Assembly (NCBI RefSeq): GCF_012027395.1 | Contig: NZ_SNUJ01000005.1 | Location: 22,353-86,352, forward strand | Direction: 5' to 3' | DNA from: Thermococcus sp. LS1 | GTDB lineage: Archaea; Methanobacteriota_B; Thermococci; Thermococcales; Thermococcaceae | DNA: 64,000 nt | Program-made: the position numbers and the translations under genes | Notes under the pieces: model-generated | Database searches by the model: none | The model's input: the letters and a program-made list of their open reading frames with translations, nothing else | What the model was told of the DNA's origin: nothing | Shown: positions 1 through 8,368 of the stretch, in pieces | How positions within the stretch are numbered: position 1 is the stretch's first letter | How the letters are laid out: every line of letters begins with the position of its first letter

Positions 1-270
1 GAGTTCAAGCTAAAAACAGCGAGAGAGTATCTTGATATTCTCGAAATCGCCATAGAATATGAGAAATTGGCGGAAGAAGTATATCTATATTTGGAAAAGA
101 ACATAGGAATTCCAGAATATAAACAGATATTCCTAGAGCTCGCAAATGATGAACGCGATCACTATAATTTTGTGTTAAAGGAGTACGAGTTCTATAGGAA
201 GATAAAGGCTGAACAAGAATTTCAAGAGCTCATCAAAGAGCTTATGAGAGATAAAAAAGAAAAGGGGTAA
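1..270 (+). CDS. ferritin-like (rubrerythrin-type) protein, 5' truncated by window edge
   Basis: An open frame runs from base 1 to the TAA at 270; the true start lies before the window. The 89 visible residues are helical. One segment contains EIAIEYEKLAEEVY and a later one has the ExxxxxH-type pattern ELANDERDHYNF, the kind of Glu/His placement that ligands diiron in ferritin-like four-helix bundles. No rubredoxin-type Cys motif is seen in the tail, which ends in a Lys/Glu-rich stretch. A role in iron or peroxide handling is inferred only from the family. Seven further ferritin-like proteins lie later in the window. The TTG at base 67 is an internal codon and not a likely start. Confidence 0.6.
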   Translation, partial: EFKLKTAREYLDILEIAIEYEKLAEEVYLYLEKNIGIPEYKQIFLELANDERDHYNFVLKEYEFYRKIKAEQEFQELIKELMRDKKEKG

Positions 271-435
271 TCATTTTGCTGAGGGATGACAACCGTGCCT
301 TGGTGGGATTATTTCCCTCCCTTCTTTAGCTGTCTATGTAAGCTTCTCCCAGTATGTACCCGAAGGATAAGAACGTGAAGTATGTTCATTTTATATCATA
401 CCTGACTGAATGGAGCAGATTAATGAGAAGCAAAG

Positions 436-1140
436 TCAAAGAACCCTTCTCCTGAACAGCCAGACCAGAGTCCCCAGCCACATCAGATGGACCACCAGCC
501 CCGGCCAGAAATCCCCGTAGTCGTTGAAAGGAATCCCCTCGAAGAGCCTGTAGACCCAGTAGGTCGGAAGAAAGGCCGTGAACTTGCTCCAATCAGTTGA
601 TATGTTCCTGGCGATCACGATGAACTTTATGGCCGGCGGGAGGATGAGCAGCCAGCCGGCGACTTTTGAAACTGTCAAAGCCTGCATCCTAGTCTCCGAG
701 AAGTCAGTTATCAACAGCGCGTAGGTCCACACTTCAATTATGAAAAGTGCCATGAGCGCCAGGAGGCCTTTCCACGGAATCGGTATGTCAAGAATTTTCG
801 GCGCTAGGCCCGTAAGGATAACCGTTACAGCAGATGCCCAGAGGAGTCTGTAAGTTAAGAAGGCCTCACTCGATATCGGAATCACCTGAAGGGCCGCTAT
901 AGTTTTCTCTTCCTTTTCGTTGGCCATCATGAAGCCGGGAATCATGCCGAAGATGAGGGGAATGAAGATGATGCAAAAGATTGCTGCAGGCAGATAGAGA
1001 GCCCCCAGCCGGTCCTTGAAGTAGCGGACGACGAAAAGGAGGATTAGGGTAATGACGATGCTATAAACGAGCATCGGGTCCCTTTTCAGCATCTTCCAGT
1101 CAATCCTGTAAATGGCGAGGAACTTCTTCACAAAACTCAT
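436..1140 (-). CDS. ABC transporter permease, distal gene of a three-gene exporter operon
   Basis: A 234-residue integral membrane protein with about six hydrophobic segments, of the ABC-2-like export permease type. The ATG follows a GGAGGG site and overlaps the stop of the upstream permease (ATGA). With the neighbouring permease and the ATP-binding protein it forms a tight operon read leftwards, so it is probably one half of a heterodimeric membrane channel. The residues after the first segment (KRDPMLVYS) resemble the cytoplasmic entry of such permeases. The substrate cannot be told from sequence; export of a drug, lipid or peptide are all possible. Confidence 0.75.
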   Translation of the reverse strand: MSFVKKFLAIYRIDWKMLKRDPMLVYSIVITLILLFVVRYFKDRLGALYLPAAIFCIIFIPLIFGMIPGFMMANEKEEKTIAALQVIPISSEAFLTYRLLWASAVTVILTGLAPKILDIPIPWKGLLALMALFIIEVWTYALLITDFSETRMQALTVSKVAGWLLILPPAIKFIVIARNISTDWSKFTAFLPTYWVYRLFEGIPFNDYGDFWPGLVVHLMWLGTLVWLFRRRVL

Positions 1141-1841
1141 CTCAATCCCTCCACGGCGTATTTGTAAAAGCGGATTTTAGCGAGGTTGTATGCTACGATG
1201 CCCCAGATTACAAGGGCAATGCCCGACCACATCAGTGTTTCCCTCGCTATCTCCTCGAAGCCCGCGTGGAAGAAGTAGAGTCCCGGATAGCTCGGTATAA
1301 CGTAGAGCACCTTCCCCCATGGGCTGCTTATGAGCCCGTGGTATGCCGCAAAGGGTAGGAAAGAAAGCACCATGACGGCCAGCAGGGGCACGAAGTAGTC
1401 GTCCAGATCCCTGTATTTTGCAGCTATCGCTATGCCGAGGAGGGTGTAGACCACCGAGACCAGCAGAGTTCCGATGAGCACGTAGGCGATTTGGACGTTG
1501 AAGCCAGCGCCGACGACCACTATCACTAGCGCCCCGATAAGAGCTAGTAAAGCCATGATGATCGTTTTGGAGAGGTAATAGTCGCGCCACTCCATCGGCG
1601 TCACGGAGAGCGCTCCAATAGTGCCGTCCTTCTTGTCGGAGAATATCGAGGTTCCAATGAACATAAAGCCGAGCAGACCTGGCTCGATAAATATGAAAAG
1701 CGGTGCCATCGTCGGGACGTACTGCTCCGGGAAGGCCCTCAGCATAACGCCGTAAGCTAGGGCCGCGAGGAAGTATATGGGGCAGGTGTAGTTTCTCATG
1801 CCCACCTTGAACTCGACCTTCATCAGCTGGGCAAAGCTCAT
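1137..1841 (-). CDS. ABC transporter permease
   Basis: A 234-residue membrane protein with about six predicted transmembrane segments. It is equal in length to the downstream permease but differs in sequence, which suggests a heterodimer. It carries the cytosolic SDKKDGTIGALSVTPMEW segment after the second helix, typical of ABC-2-type export permeases, where EKEEKTIAALQVIPIS takes the same place in its partner. The ATG has a GGAGG site and overlaps the stop of the ATPase gene by four bases, so translation is likely coupled. Substrate unknown. Confidence 0.75.
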   Translation of the reverse strand: MSFAQLMKVEFKVGMRNYTCPIYFLAALAYGVMLRAFPEQYVPTMAPLFIFIEPGLLGFMFIGTSIFSDKKDGTIGALSVTPMEWRDYYLSKTIIMALLALIGALVIVVVGAGFNVQIAYVLIGTLLVSVVYTLLGIAIAAKYRDLDDYFVPLLAVMVLSFLPFAAYHGLISSPWGKVLYVIPSYPGLYFFHAGFEEIARETLMWSGIALVIWGIVAYNLAKIRFYKYAVEGLR

Positions 1842-2689
1842 ACGAGCCTCCTCCCCGTCACCTTTAGGAATATCTCCTCGAGCGTAGGCTCCTCCGTGTT
1901 TATCCTTCTTACCTCGTGGTTCCGGAGGATTTCGAGGAACTCCTCGTTCTGACCCAAACCTTCTAGTGGGAATTCCTTAACCTCAACGTTGCCACTGGTG
2001 GCATATTCAACTTTCACAACCCTCTTACCCATCTTGACCTTGAGCTCCTTCGGGCTGTCCACGAGCCTCACAGCACCGTCCACTATGAATGCCACCCTGT
2101 CGCAGAGCTCGTCCGCCACGTACATGTTGTGTGTCGTTAGAAAAATCGTCTTTCCGTTCTCCTTCATCTCAAGGAGCATGTCCTTAATCTTCCTTGCGCT
2201 TCCAGGGTCGAGACCCTCTAAAGGCTCATCGAGGAAGAGTATCTCCGGATCAGGGAGGAAGGCCCTCGCTAGGTCAAGCTTCTTCTTCATACCCTTGGAA
2301 AGGTTTCCAACCAACTGATCTGCTTCCTTGCCAAGACCCACCATCTTGAGCACATCCATGGGGTCAAGGTGCTTCTTGTAGAAGGAGGCAAAGAACTCAA
2401 GGTTTTCAAGGGCCGTGAGCTTCGAGTAAATTGCAGGAAACTCAAAGGAGACGCCTATTTTCTGATAGTAGTCCTTGCTCCACTCTCTCAAGTCTTTTCC
2501 AAAGACTCTAACCTCGCCTTCGTAGTCCTTGATTATCTTGACCAAGATTTTAACTGTTGTCGTTTTTCCTGCCCCGTTGGGACCCAAAAAGCCGTAGATT
2601 TCCCCTTCCTCAACGGAGAAGCTCAAGTTTTCAACGCCCCTTACTTCACCGTAGTATTTCCTAACGTTTTCGACCTCGATAACAGGCAT
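1838..2689 (-). CDS. ABC transporter ATP-binding protein
   Basis: The ATPase of the exporter, 283 residues. Motifs in order: Walker A GPNGAGKTT (about residue 38), Q-loop near SFEFPAIY, signature LSKGMKKKLDLA (about 129), Walker B EILFLDEP, and the H-loop His in TTHN. The signature has SKG in place of the usual SGG, as in many export-type NatA/DrrA ATPases. The C-terminal 60 residues (VEVKEFPLEG...TLEEIFLKVTGR) match the extra domain of that class. The ATG follows GGTGGGAGC; an A/T-rich TATA candidate lies about 30 bases upstream. It is the first gene of the operon with the two permeases. Confidence 0.9.
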   Translation of the reverse strand: MPVIEVENVRKYYGEVRGVENLSFSVEEGEIYGFLGPNGAGKTTTVKILVKIIKDYEGEVRVFGKDLREWSKDYYQKIGVSFEFPAIYSKLTALENLEFFASFYKKHLDPMDVLKMVGLGKEADQLVGNLSKGMKKKLDLARAFLPDPEILFLDEPLEGLDPGSARKIKDMLLEMKENGKTIFLTTHNMYVADELCDRVAFIVDGAVRLVDSPKELKVKMGKRVVKVEYATSGNVEVKEFPLEGLGQNEEFLEILRNHEVRRINTEEPTLEEIFLKVTGRRLV

Positions 2690-2794
2690 GCTCCCACCGG
2701 AGTGATTACGGTGGAAAACTACTTAACCTTGACCCCGCCCCATATGCGGGCGTGATGCGCTCTTTCATTAAAAAGAAAATGTGAGCTCCGAATT

Positions 2795-3538
2795 TTACCC
2801 CTCCCTTCTGGGCTTTTCACCTATAACCATTATCTCAATGTCGTCGAAATCCACCTTCCTCTTTCCCCACCTTCCAGCAGTGCCTCCCCAGATGCCTTTT
2901 ACTTCAAACCCAACCATTTTGAACATTAAGTAAAGCTCTGTGGGGACGTAGACACGCTCTCTAATCGGGAATTTTGTGCCATCGGGTGCCTCGATTTCTT
3001 CAAAGAACGTCATGGTGTTTGGGTCGAAAGTTCCTTTGGCTATGTCCTCGTTTGATGCTCCTTTAATTCCTGAAAGGGCACTTAGGACAGTCAAAATAAA
3101 TTTTCCGCCAGGCTTTAGGGATTCATAAATGTTCTTGAGTATTGCTAAGTCATGCTCTATTGGGTCGTCACTTGAACCGATTAGTGAAAAGGCACCTTCG
3201 CAGAGGCATATGGCAGCGTCAAATTCCTCCTCACGCTTAAACTTCGTGGCGTCTGCTTTTATGAACTCCACTTCAACACCTTCCTTTTGAGCTCGTTTTC
3301 TTGCCTCTTCAAGCATTCTCTGGGATATGTCAATTCCTGTAACCTTGTAGCCTCTTTTTGCGAGCTCTATTGAGTGCCTCCCGACACCGCAGCCAACGTC
3401 CAGTATCTTGGCTCCTTCTGGCAGCTGAAACTCATTTAATAAAAACTCCACTTCCTTTTTTGTGTGTTTAGTAAACGGCTCTTCCAAGTAGTGACTCGCC
3501 TCTTTATCAAAAAACTCTTCCCATTCGTTCTTTTTCAT
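2795..3538 (-). CDS. SAM-dependent class I methyltransferase
   Basis: 247 residues from the preferred ATG (MKKNEWEEFF), which is preceded by GGATGTGATG; a GTG nine bases further up is possible. Motif I is ILDVGCGVGRHS (SAM-binding Gly loop), followed by the acidic motif II residue in VTGIDIS, and the post-I AAICLCEGAFSLIG and KPGGKFIL motifs. It belongs to the Methyltransf_25/UbiE-like group. The N-terminus (FDKEASHYLEEPFTKHT) is typical of enzymes acting on small molecules, but the substrate is not evident. It is a single-gene unit at the edge of the metal island; two further soluble methyltransferases are found in that island. Confidence 0.8.
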   Translation of the reverse strand: MKKNEWEEFFDKEASHYLEEPFTKHTKKEVEFLLNEFQLPEGAKILDVGCGVGRHSIELAKRGYKVTGIDISQRMLEEARKRAQKEGVEVEFIKADATKFKREEEFDAAICLCEGAFSLIGSSDDPIEHDLAILKNIYESLKPGGKFILTVLSALSGIKGASNEDIAKGTFDPNTMTFFEEIEAPDGTKFPIRERVYVPTELYLMFKMVGFEVKGIWGGTAGRWGKRKVDFDDIEIMVIGEKPRREG

Positions 3539-3632
3539 TGTCATCACATCCGAATTGTTCTCCGATAGTTAAAAAGGCTTGAAGGAACTTAAACCTGATG
3601 TCCGCTAACTTGTTCTGGTGGCTCTGACATCT

Positions 3633-3762
3633 TCAATCCAACAGATCTGCTAACTCCAGAATGAAACCTCCGAAACGTTCGTTCATCGGGTTTCTAAAAT
3701 AGAGCTTATCCAAATCTAGGTCGGTGGTGGTCGTGAAGAATCTCGACCTTTATTCGTTTCAT
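3633..3762 (-). pseudogene. possible degenerate coding remnant in intergenic region
   Basis: The 267-base gap between the methyltransferase and the thioredoxin gene holds a short reverse-strand frame with protein-like composition (LDKLYFRNPMNERFGGFIL, then ELADLLD and a stop). Upstream in a different frame is an ATG (MKRIKVEIL); joining the two needs one base of frame change near 3745. I do not recognise the family. It could be the tail of a lost gene or chance. The rest of the gap shows no other structure. Confidence 0.25.
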
Positions 3763-3805
3763 ACGCAATCAAAGGGAACAAGATAAAAAGCAAAGCCCAG
3801 AAACT

Positions 3806-4120
3806 TCAGGAGTCAGAATCCAGAAGCATCATTAGCTTCTCTTCGACCTCCTTCTTCCTCACCAGGTTCTGCCTCGTGATTTCATTTCCTTCTTTGAGAT
3901 AAATCAGCGTAGGTACGTTCATGACGTCGAACTTCTCCGCAAGTGGAAGATGCTTCTCCACGTCAACCTCCCAGAACTCCACTTCCTTATACTCCTCGCT
4001 CAGCTCGTGCATAAACGGTTCAATCATCCTGCATGGTGGACAGCCAGGAGAAGAAAACCAAAGGAGGGCATATTTGGCCCTTTTAACTTTTTCAAAGTCT
4101 CCATCAAACTCCCTGATCAT
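3806..4120 (-). CDS. thioredoxin-like protein, co-transcribed with copA
   Basis: 104 residues from the ATG that follows GAGGTGGTTAAG. It has a thioredoxin fold: active site SSPGCPPCRM with a CPPC pair (about residues 24-27), then the conserved cis-Pro in MNVPTLIY. No signal peptide, so cytoplasmic. The gene starts 10 bases after the copper ATPase stop and is clearly in the same transcript. Its likely role is keeping thiols of copper-handling proteins reduced or general disulfide reduction under copper stress; that link rests on the operon only. The C-terminus is a short acidic tail. Confidence 0.85.
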   Translation of the reverse strand: MIREFDGDFEKVKRAKYALLWFSSPGCPPCRMIEPFMHELSEEYKEVEFWEVDVEKHLPLAEKFDVMNVPTLIYLKEGNEITRQNLVRKKEVEEKLMMLLDSDS

Positions 4121-4130
4121 CTTAACCACC

Positions 4131-6533
4131 TCAAATCTTAGCTTTTTTCAAAAGCAATGAGTTTGTAACGACACTTACGCTGCTCAATGACATAGCTCCA
4201 GCAGCCCATTCTGGTCTGAAGGTGATTCCAAAGAGAACATAGGCCAGTCCAGCGGCGAATGGTATTAGGATGGTGTTGTAGAACATCGCCCAGAAGATGT
4301 TCTGCTTAATCTTTGAGAGCGTCTTTTGGCTGAGCTTTATTGCCCTAACCACGTCTCTTAAGTCGTTTTTAATCAAGACGATGTCTCCGCTCTCCATTGC
4401 TATGTCGGTTCCAGAGCTTACTGCTATGCCTATGTCAGCTTGAGCCAAAGCGGGAGCGTCGTTTATTCCATCTCCGACAAAAATGACTACTTCTCCCTTC
4501 TCCTGAAGCTTCTTCACTTCATTTGCTTTATCCTGGGGCAAAACTTCTGCTAAAACGTAATCTATGTTAAGCTGTCTGGCTATCGCTTCTGCGGTTCTTC
4601 TATTGTCGCCGGTAATCATTCCAACTTTCTTGCCCATTTTGTGAAGCTCTTCTATCGCTTCTCTCGCACCTTCTTTGATTGTGTCCGCTATTCCAATGAC
4701 TCCCACTATTTTTCCGTCAATTGCCACTATTATGGCCGTTTTAGCTTCATCTTCGAGCTTGAGGAGGGCTTTTTCAACATCTCCTTCTATTGAGTAACCA
4801 TTCTCTTTGAACAGCTTTCTATTTCCTGCCAAGATTTCCTTTCCATCCACTACTGCTTTTACTCCCTTGCCGGTTATTGCCTCAAAGCTTTGGGGCTCTT
4901 TAACCTCCAATCCGAGCTCTTGAGCTTTCCTAACTATGGCTTCTCCTAGTGGATGCTCTGAGCGCTTTTCAGCTGAAGCTACTAAGCTCAAAAGCTCTTT
5001 CTCATCAATGCCAAAAGTCACTACATCCGTAACTTCAGGCGTCCCCCTTGTTAGCGTCCCCGTCTTATCGAAGAGAACTATTGTGGCTTTCCTCGCTATT
5101 TCCAGCACTTCACCGTTCTTAATTAAAATTCCCATTTCAGCACCTTTACCCATTCCAACTGTTAAAGCCGTTGGAGTTGCCAAGCCAAAGGCACATGGGC
5201 AGGCAATCACCAAAACGCTGAGCAGTGTTGTGAAGGCGAAGAGTAGGGGCTGGTCAGCTATGAAGTACCAGTATCCAAAGGAGATTAGTGCTATTGTTAA
5301 AACGGTTGGAATGAAGTATGTAACGACTTTGTCCGCTAATCTCTGAATCGGTGGTCTTGTATTTTGTGCTTCCTCAACGAGCCTAATTATTTGTGCCAGA
5401 ACGGTGTCTCTTCCGACCCTCCTTGCCTCGATTTTAAGCACGGAGTTCTTGTTAATCGTTCCGCCGATAACCTCGTCGCCCTTCTTCTTTAAATTTGGAA
5501 TTGGTTCTCCGGTGATCATCGATTCGTCAACGTAGCTTTCTCCCTCAATTACAATTCCATCGACCGGAATCCTCTCTCCAGGTTTGACTATGACAATATC
5601 GCCGACTTTAACTTCGCTTATTGGAACTTCAATCTCTTTTCCATCCCTAATTACGGTCGCCTTTTTAGCTTGAAGCCCCATGAGCTTTTTAATTGCCTCA
5701 CTCGTTCTTCCTTTGGCCAAGGTTTCTAAGTAGCGTCCAAGCAGGAGGAAAGCCATTAGCAAAACGCTTGCCTCATAAAAGTTGAACTCCCTCGGAATAA
5801 TTCCTATTGTAGCTAAAACGCTTGCAAAATAAGCAGAACCAATTCCCATGGAGTACATGACTTCCATGTTTAAGCTTTTGTGCTTCAATGAATTGAGAGC
5901 CTTTCCAAAGATATCCCTTCCAGCATAGATTATTGCCAGAGTTGCCAGCAGGAATTGAATGTAAATTAAGTTAGGAATTTCAATTCCAAACCTGTGAAGC
6001 TGCGCTGAGGCGAAGAGAGGTATTCCTATTCCCCAAGCAACTGCAAGTTTCTTCTTCATTTCCATTATGTGCTTCTCTCGAGCCTCTTTTTCTACGTCAT
6101 AGCTTTCCTCACCTTCAACTCCCAAGAATTGGTAGCCAACCTCTTCAATTGCTCTCTTAATGTCTTCCATGCTTACTAAACTTGGATCATAGCTTACTTT
6201 GGCCTTCTCAGTTGCCAAATTGACCTGGGCATCTAAAACCCCAGGGAGCTCTTTAAGAGCTACTTCAATGGTTTTGACGCACATTGCACAGGTCATTCCA
6301 CCGATTTTTATTATTGCGTCTCTCTTTTCCCTGACCACCTGATAGCCGAGCTCTTCAATCGTCTTTATAATTTGATTCAGGCTGACCCTTGACTCATCGA
6401 AGTCAACGTAAACATTTTCAGAGTTTAAATTGGCCCTGGCGTCTTTAACGCCATCAAGCTCTTTTAGAGCCGTTTCTATAGTTTTTACACACATTGCACA
6501 CGTCATTCCATTAACCTTAAGCGTGAGCTTCAT
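4131..6533 (-). CDS. copA: copper-translocating P1B-1-type ATPase (CopA)
   Basis: An 800-residue Cu+ exporter. Two N-terminal heavy-metal-associated domains each carry GMTCAMC (about residues 8 and 76). Eight membrane helices follow, with the CPCAFGL ion-binding motif in helix 6, actuator motif TGEP, phosphorylation motif DKTGT and hinge GDGIND. Helix 7 has YN (MFYNTILIP) and helix 8 has MSLSS, the signature of the Cu+/Ag+ subclass. The start ATG follows GGTGGTGGTT. It is divergent from a CopR-like regulator across a 116-base gap, so that regulator probably controls it. The thioredoxin-like gene is downstream in the same transcript. Confidence 0.95.
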   Translation of the reverse strand: MKLTLKVNGMTCAMCVKTIETALKELDGVKDARANLNSENVYVDFDESRVSLNQIIKTIEELGYQVVREKRDAIIKIGGMTCAMCVKTIEVALKELPGVLDAQVNLATEKAKVSYDPSLVSMEDIKRAIEEVGYQFLGVEGEESYDVEKEAREKHIMEMKKKLAVAWGIGIPLFASAQLHRFGIEIPNLIYIQFLLATLAIIYAGRDIFGKALNSLKHKSLNMEVMYSMGIGSAYFASVLATIGIIPREFNFYEASVLLMAFLLLGRYLETLAKGRTSEAIKKLMGLQAKKATVIRDGKEIEVPISEVKVGDIVIVKPGERIPVDGIVIEGESYVDESMITGEPIPNLKKKGDEVIGGTINKNSVLKIEARRVGRDTVLAQIIRLVEEAQNTRPPIQRLADKVVTYFIPTVLTIALISFGYWYFIADQPLLFAFTTLLSVLVIACPCAFGLATPTALTVGMGKGAEMGILIKNGEVLEIARKATIVLFDKTGTLTRGTPEVTDVVTFGIDEKELLSLVASAEKRSEHPLGEAIVRKAQELGLEVKEPQSFEAITGKGVKAVVDGKEILAGNRKLFKENGYSIEGDVEKALLKLEDEAKTAIIVAIDGKIVGVIGIADTIKEGAREAIEELHKMGKKVGMITGDNRRTAEAIARQLNIDYVLAEVLPQDKANEVKKLQEKGEVVIFVGDGINDAPALAQADIGIAVSSGTDIAMESGDIVLIKNDLRDVVRAIKLSQKTLSKIKQNIFWAMFYNTILIPFAAGLAYVLFGITFRPEWAAGAMSLSSVSVVTNSLLLKKAKI

Positions 6534-6583
6534 AACCACCACCGATATTTACTCAACAGCACACCTTAAGGGCATTATTTCTA

Positions 6584-6601
6584 CCAAAGTGTAAACGCTA
6601 A
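6584..6601. promoter_or_regulatory. candidate copper-regulator binding element between copA and copR
   Basis: CCAAAGTGTAAACGCTAA lies midway in the divergent copA-copR gap, next to the TATA box of copR. A near copy differing by one base of length and one substitution (CCAAAGTGTCACGCTAA) occurs at 17026-17042, the only other place I found it. Position and recurrence suggest a regulator site; the identity of the regulator is inferred. Confidence 0.4.
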
Positions 6602-6610
6602 CCGAAGAAT

Positions 6611-6619
6611 TTTTATATT
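6611..6619 (+). promoter_or_regulatory. TATA box of copR
   Basis: TTTTATATT, 31 bases before the ATG of the regulator gene, which would place the transcription start only a few bases upstream of the coding region. Confidence 0.55.
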
Positions 6620-6649
6620 TTGAAAACAAACAACTCGTGGGTGTTTATC

Positions 6650-7249
6650 ATGACAAAGCTGGATGAACTGGATTTGAAGCTGATATACCTTCTCATGGAC
6701 AACTCAAGATTAAGCATCTCCGAACTCGCGGAAAGACTCAGCGTCAGCAGGCCAACTGTTAAAACGAGGCTGGAAAAACTTGAGAAAGAAGGAATTATTC
6801 AGCGTTACACGATTAAACTCCACCCCGAACTCCAGAGGGCCCACAACGTCGTTGCTCTGATAATCAAAACTAACGAGCCAGAGAAGCTCCAAGAGTTTGA
6901 GGAAATCATCGAGATCAACCGCTTCACGAGTAAGAAGTACCTCATAAAAGTGGCTGTCGAAGACATGGAGGGGCTGAGAAACGTAATAGAAGGTGCCGGT
7001 TTTGAAGTGCTTGAGATAATGCCCATCCTAGAGAGTATCGAGAAAGAGCACCCTCCCAAGGTCAAGGTTCCATTCAAATGCGACTACTGCGGCAAGGAGA
7101 TAGTCGGCGAGCCTATAGTTTACAAGTACCGCAACAGGGTTTATTTCTTCTGCTGCCCCACCTGCTTGAGAGAATTCAAGAGAACAAGGGAGAACATAGA
7201 GAAACTCAAGCTAAAAGAGCAGGAGGTAAAGCACGCTCACGAGCACTAA
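6650..7249 (+). CDS. copR: CopR-like copper-responsive regulator (Lrp-type HTH plus TRASH domain)
   Basis: 199 residues from the ATG after GGGTGTTTATC. Residues about 1-60 form an Lrp/AsnC-type winged helix (LDELDLKLIYLLMDNSRLS, RLSVSRPTVKTRLEKL), then a linker/RAM-like region. A C-terminal TRASH metal-sensing domain follows, with CDYCGKEIVGEP and FFCCPTCLREF. This architecture is the archaeal CopR/CopT family, which senses Cu and controls copper ATPase genes. The last residues KHAHEH are His-rich and could add metal affinity. It is divergent from copA. The 3' end overlaps the convergent membrane-protein gene by 39 bases in coding sequence. Confidence 0.88.
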   Translation: MTKLDELDLKLIYLLMDNSRLSISELAERLSVSRPTVKTRLEKLEKEGIIQRYTIKLHPELQRAHNVVALIIKTNEPEKLQEFEEIIEINRFTSKKYLIKVAVEDMEGLRNVIEGAGFEVLEIMPILESIEKEHPPKVKVPFKCDYCGKEIVGEPIVYKYRNRVYFFCCPTCLREFKRTRENIEKLKLKEQEVKHAHEH

Positions 7250-7954
7250 AACCACGCCCATTGCCAGATCCCCCCGGCCGCTCATCTTTGAAAGCTTATT
7301 GACTGCTCCACCAAGCTTGGCATATTTAGTCCCATAGTGAAAGCCCAAGGTCACCAGGACCAGAGGGAGAACGGATATCCCAATGAATATGCCCAAAAGT
7401 GCAACTCGAATACTAAAGGAGAACCCATCAGATAGCAGAGAAGTCACCAAGAGATACGAAGGTAGGACACACGAGAGGGAGAGGAAGGACATTGCACCTC
7501 CCACCAGGAAGGCACTCAGTGGAGATGTGGCTTTTTCAAGAATTTTGTTGCTCTTCTCTTTCATCGGGTTGCTCATAGATATATTTACGTAGCCGAGCGA
7601 AGAGAGTATTTTATACAGCCCCACAACAATTCCAAACGCCACTACAAAATACCTCAGGAACAAAAACCTCCCATGAAGATTCATCAAGGCAGAGGCTATG
7701 AGGCTGTATCCAAGAAGAACTCCCGCTGTAAAGGAAAACCCTACTTTGAGAACCCTCTTTTCATCAATCAGGGCAATCATTGAAAGGAGGAACACTATCA
7801 TCAAGAAGATGGAGGGCCTCAGTGCATTCAGAATTCCAAGTGCTATCACCGAAAGTGTCGTTAGACCGGTAAACTCTGTGAACTCAGTAATGGGCTCAGC
7901 GAGAGCACTTTTAGCCAGCAGACTGAATAAGAGCAGAACAAAAACTTTCTTCAT
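7211..7954 (-). CDS. CcdA/DsbD-like membrane protein
   Basis: 247 residues with an N-terminal signal sequence ending near ALAEPI and about six further membrane helices. The segment GAMSFLSLSCVLPSYLL resembles the SPCVLP motif of CcdA/DsbD electron carriers, but only one Cys of the usual pair is obvious (the first conserved position reads NALRPSIF). It may therefore be a degenerate member or a metal permease of the same fold. It begins 14 bases after the small secreted-protein gene, so the two form an operon. The start follows AGGTGATAGTG. The role in copper or thiol handling is inferred from location. Confidence 0.6.
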   Translation of the reverse strand: MKKVFVLLLFSLLAKSALAEPITEFTEFTGLTTLSVIALGILNALRPSIFLMIVFLLSMIALIDEKRVLKVGFSFTAGVLLGYSLIASALMNLHGRFLFLRYFVVAFGIVVGLYKILSSLGYVNISMSNPMKEKSNKILEKATSPLSAFLVGGAMSFLSLSCVLPSYLLVTSLLSDGFSFSIRVALLGIFIGISVLPLVLVTLGFHYGTKYAKLGGAVNKLSKMSGRGDLAMGVVLVLVSVLYLLLF

Positions 7955-7967
7955 CACTATCACCTAG

Positions 7968-8321
7968 TTAGTGCTTCATTGAAGGGCTGCCTAAACGAAC
8001 GATCATTACAGTTGAGCCGTCTTTCACTGTTATACTGACTTCCTCCCCTCTGGAAAGGCATGGTACCTCCATAGAATGTGTGTAGCGCACCTTCAAAACC
8101 TCCCCATCGGCATCAATTATCGCAGTACACGTGAGCTTTGTATAATCATTATTTGGTATGCACTCTGTATCCGCCAAAACCAGTGCTTTTTGGACATCAA
8201 AGGCTTTACCTTCCACTAGATAACCAGTAAAAACATCTCCCTCCTTAGGAGTTAACGAAAAATAATATGATAAGAACAGCAGAAACAGAAGCAAAACTCC
8301 AAAAAATAGGGACCTCCTCAT
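7968..8321 (-). CDS. small membrane-anchored extracytoplasmic protein, unknown function
   Basis: 117 residues: an N-terminal hydrophobic helix (about residues 4-23) followed by an extracellular beta-rich domain with three Cys (two in the pair CIPN and LTCTAI, one in VPCLSRG). The ATG follows GGGGGCTGATATT. The domain could be an OB-fold-like barrel (DVFTGYLVEGKAFDV, GEEVSITVKDGST), similar in outline to CcmE/nucleic-acid-type OB proteins, but this is only a shape guess. Downstream and closely spaced is the CcdA-like gene. Confidence 0.6.
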   Translation of the reverse strand: MRRSLFFGVLLLFLLFLSYYFSLTPKEGDVFTGYLVEGKAFDVQKALVLADTECIPNNDYTKLTCTAIIDADGEVLKVRYTHSMEVPCLSRGEEVSITVKDGSTVMIVRLGSPSMKH

Positions 8322-8368
8322 AATATCAGCCCCCTAAAAAGCATAATGAATGAAAAAGAGTAAGGAAT

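Noticed and set aside
3590..3635. Possible C/D box small RNA (TGATGT ... CTGA)
   Set aside because: Only one weak C-like and one D-like box; no internal C'/D' pair, so not supported.
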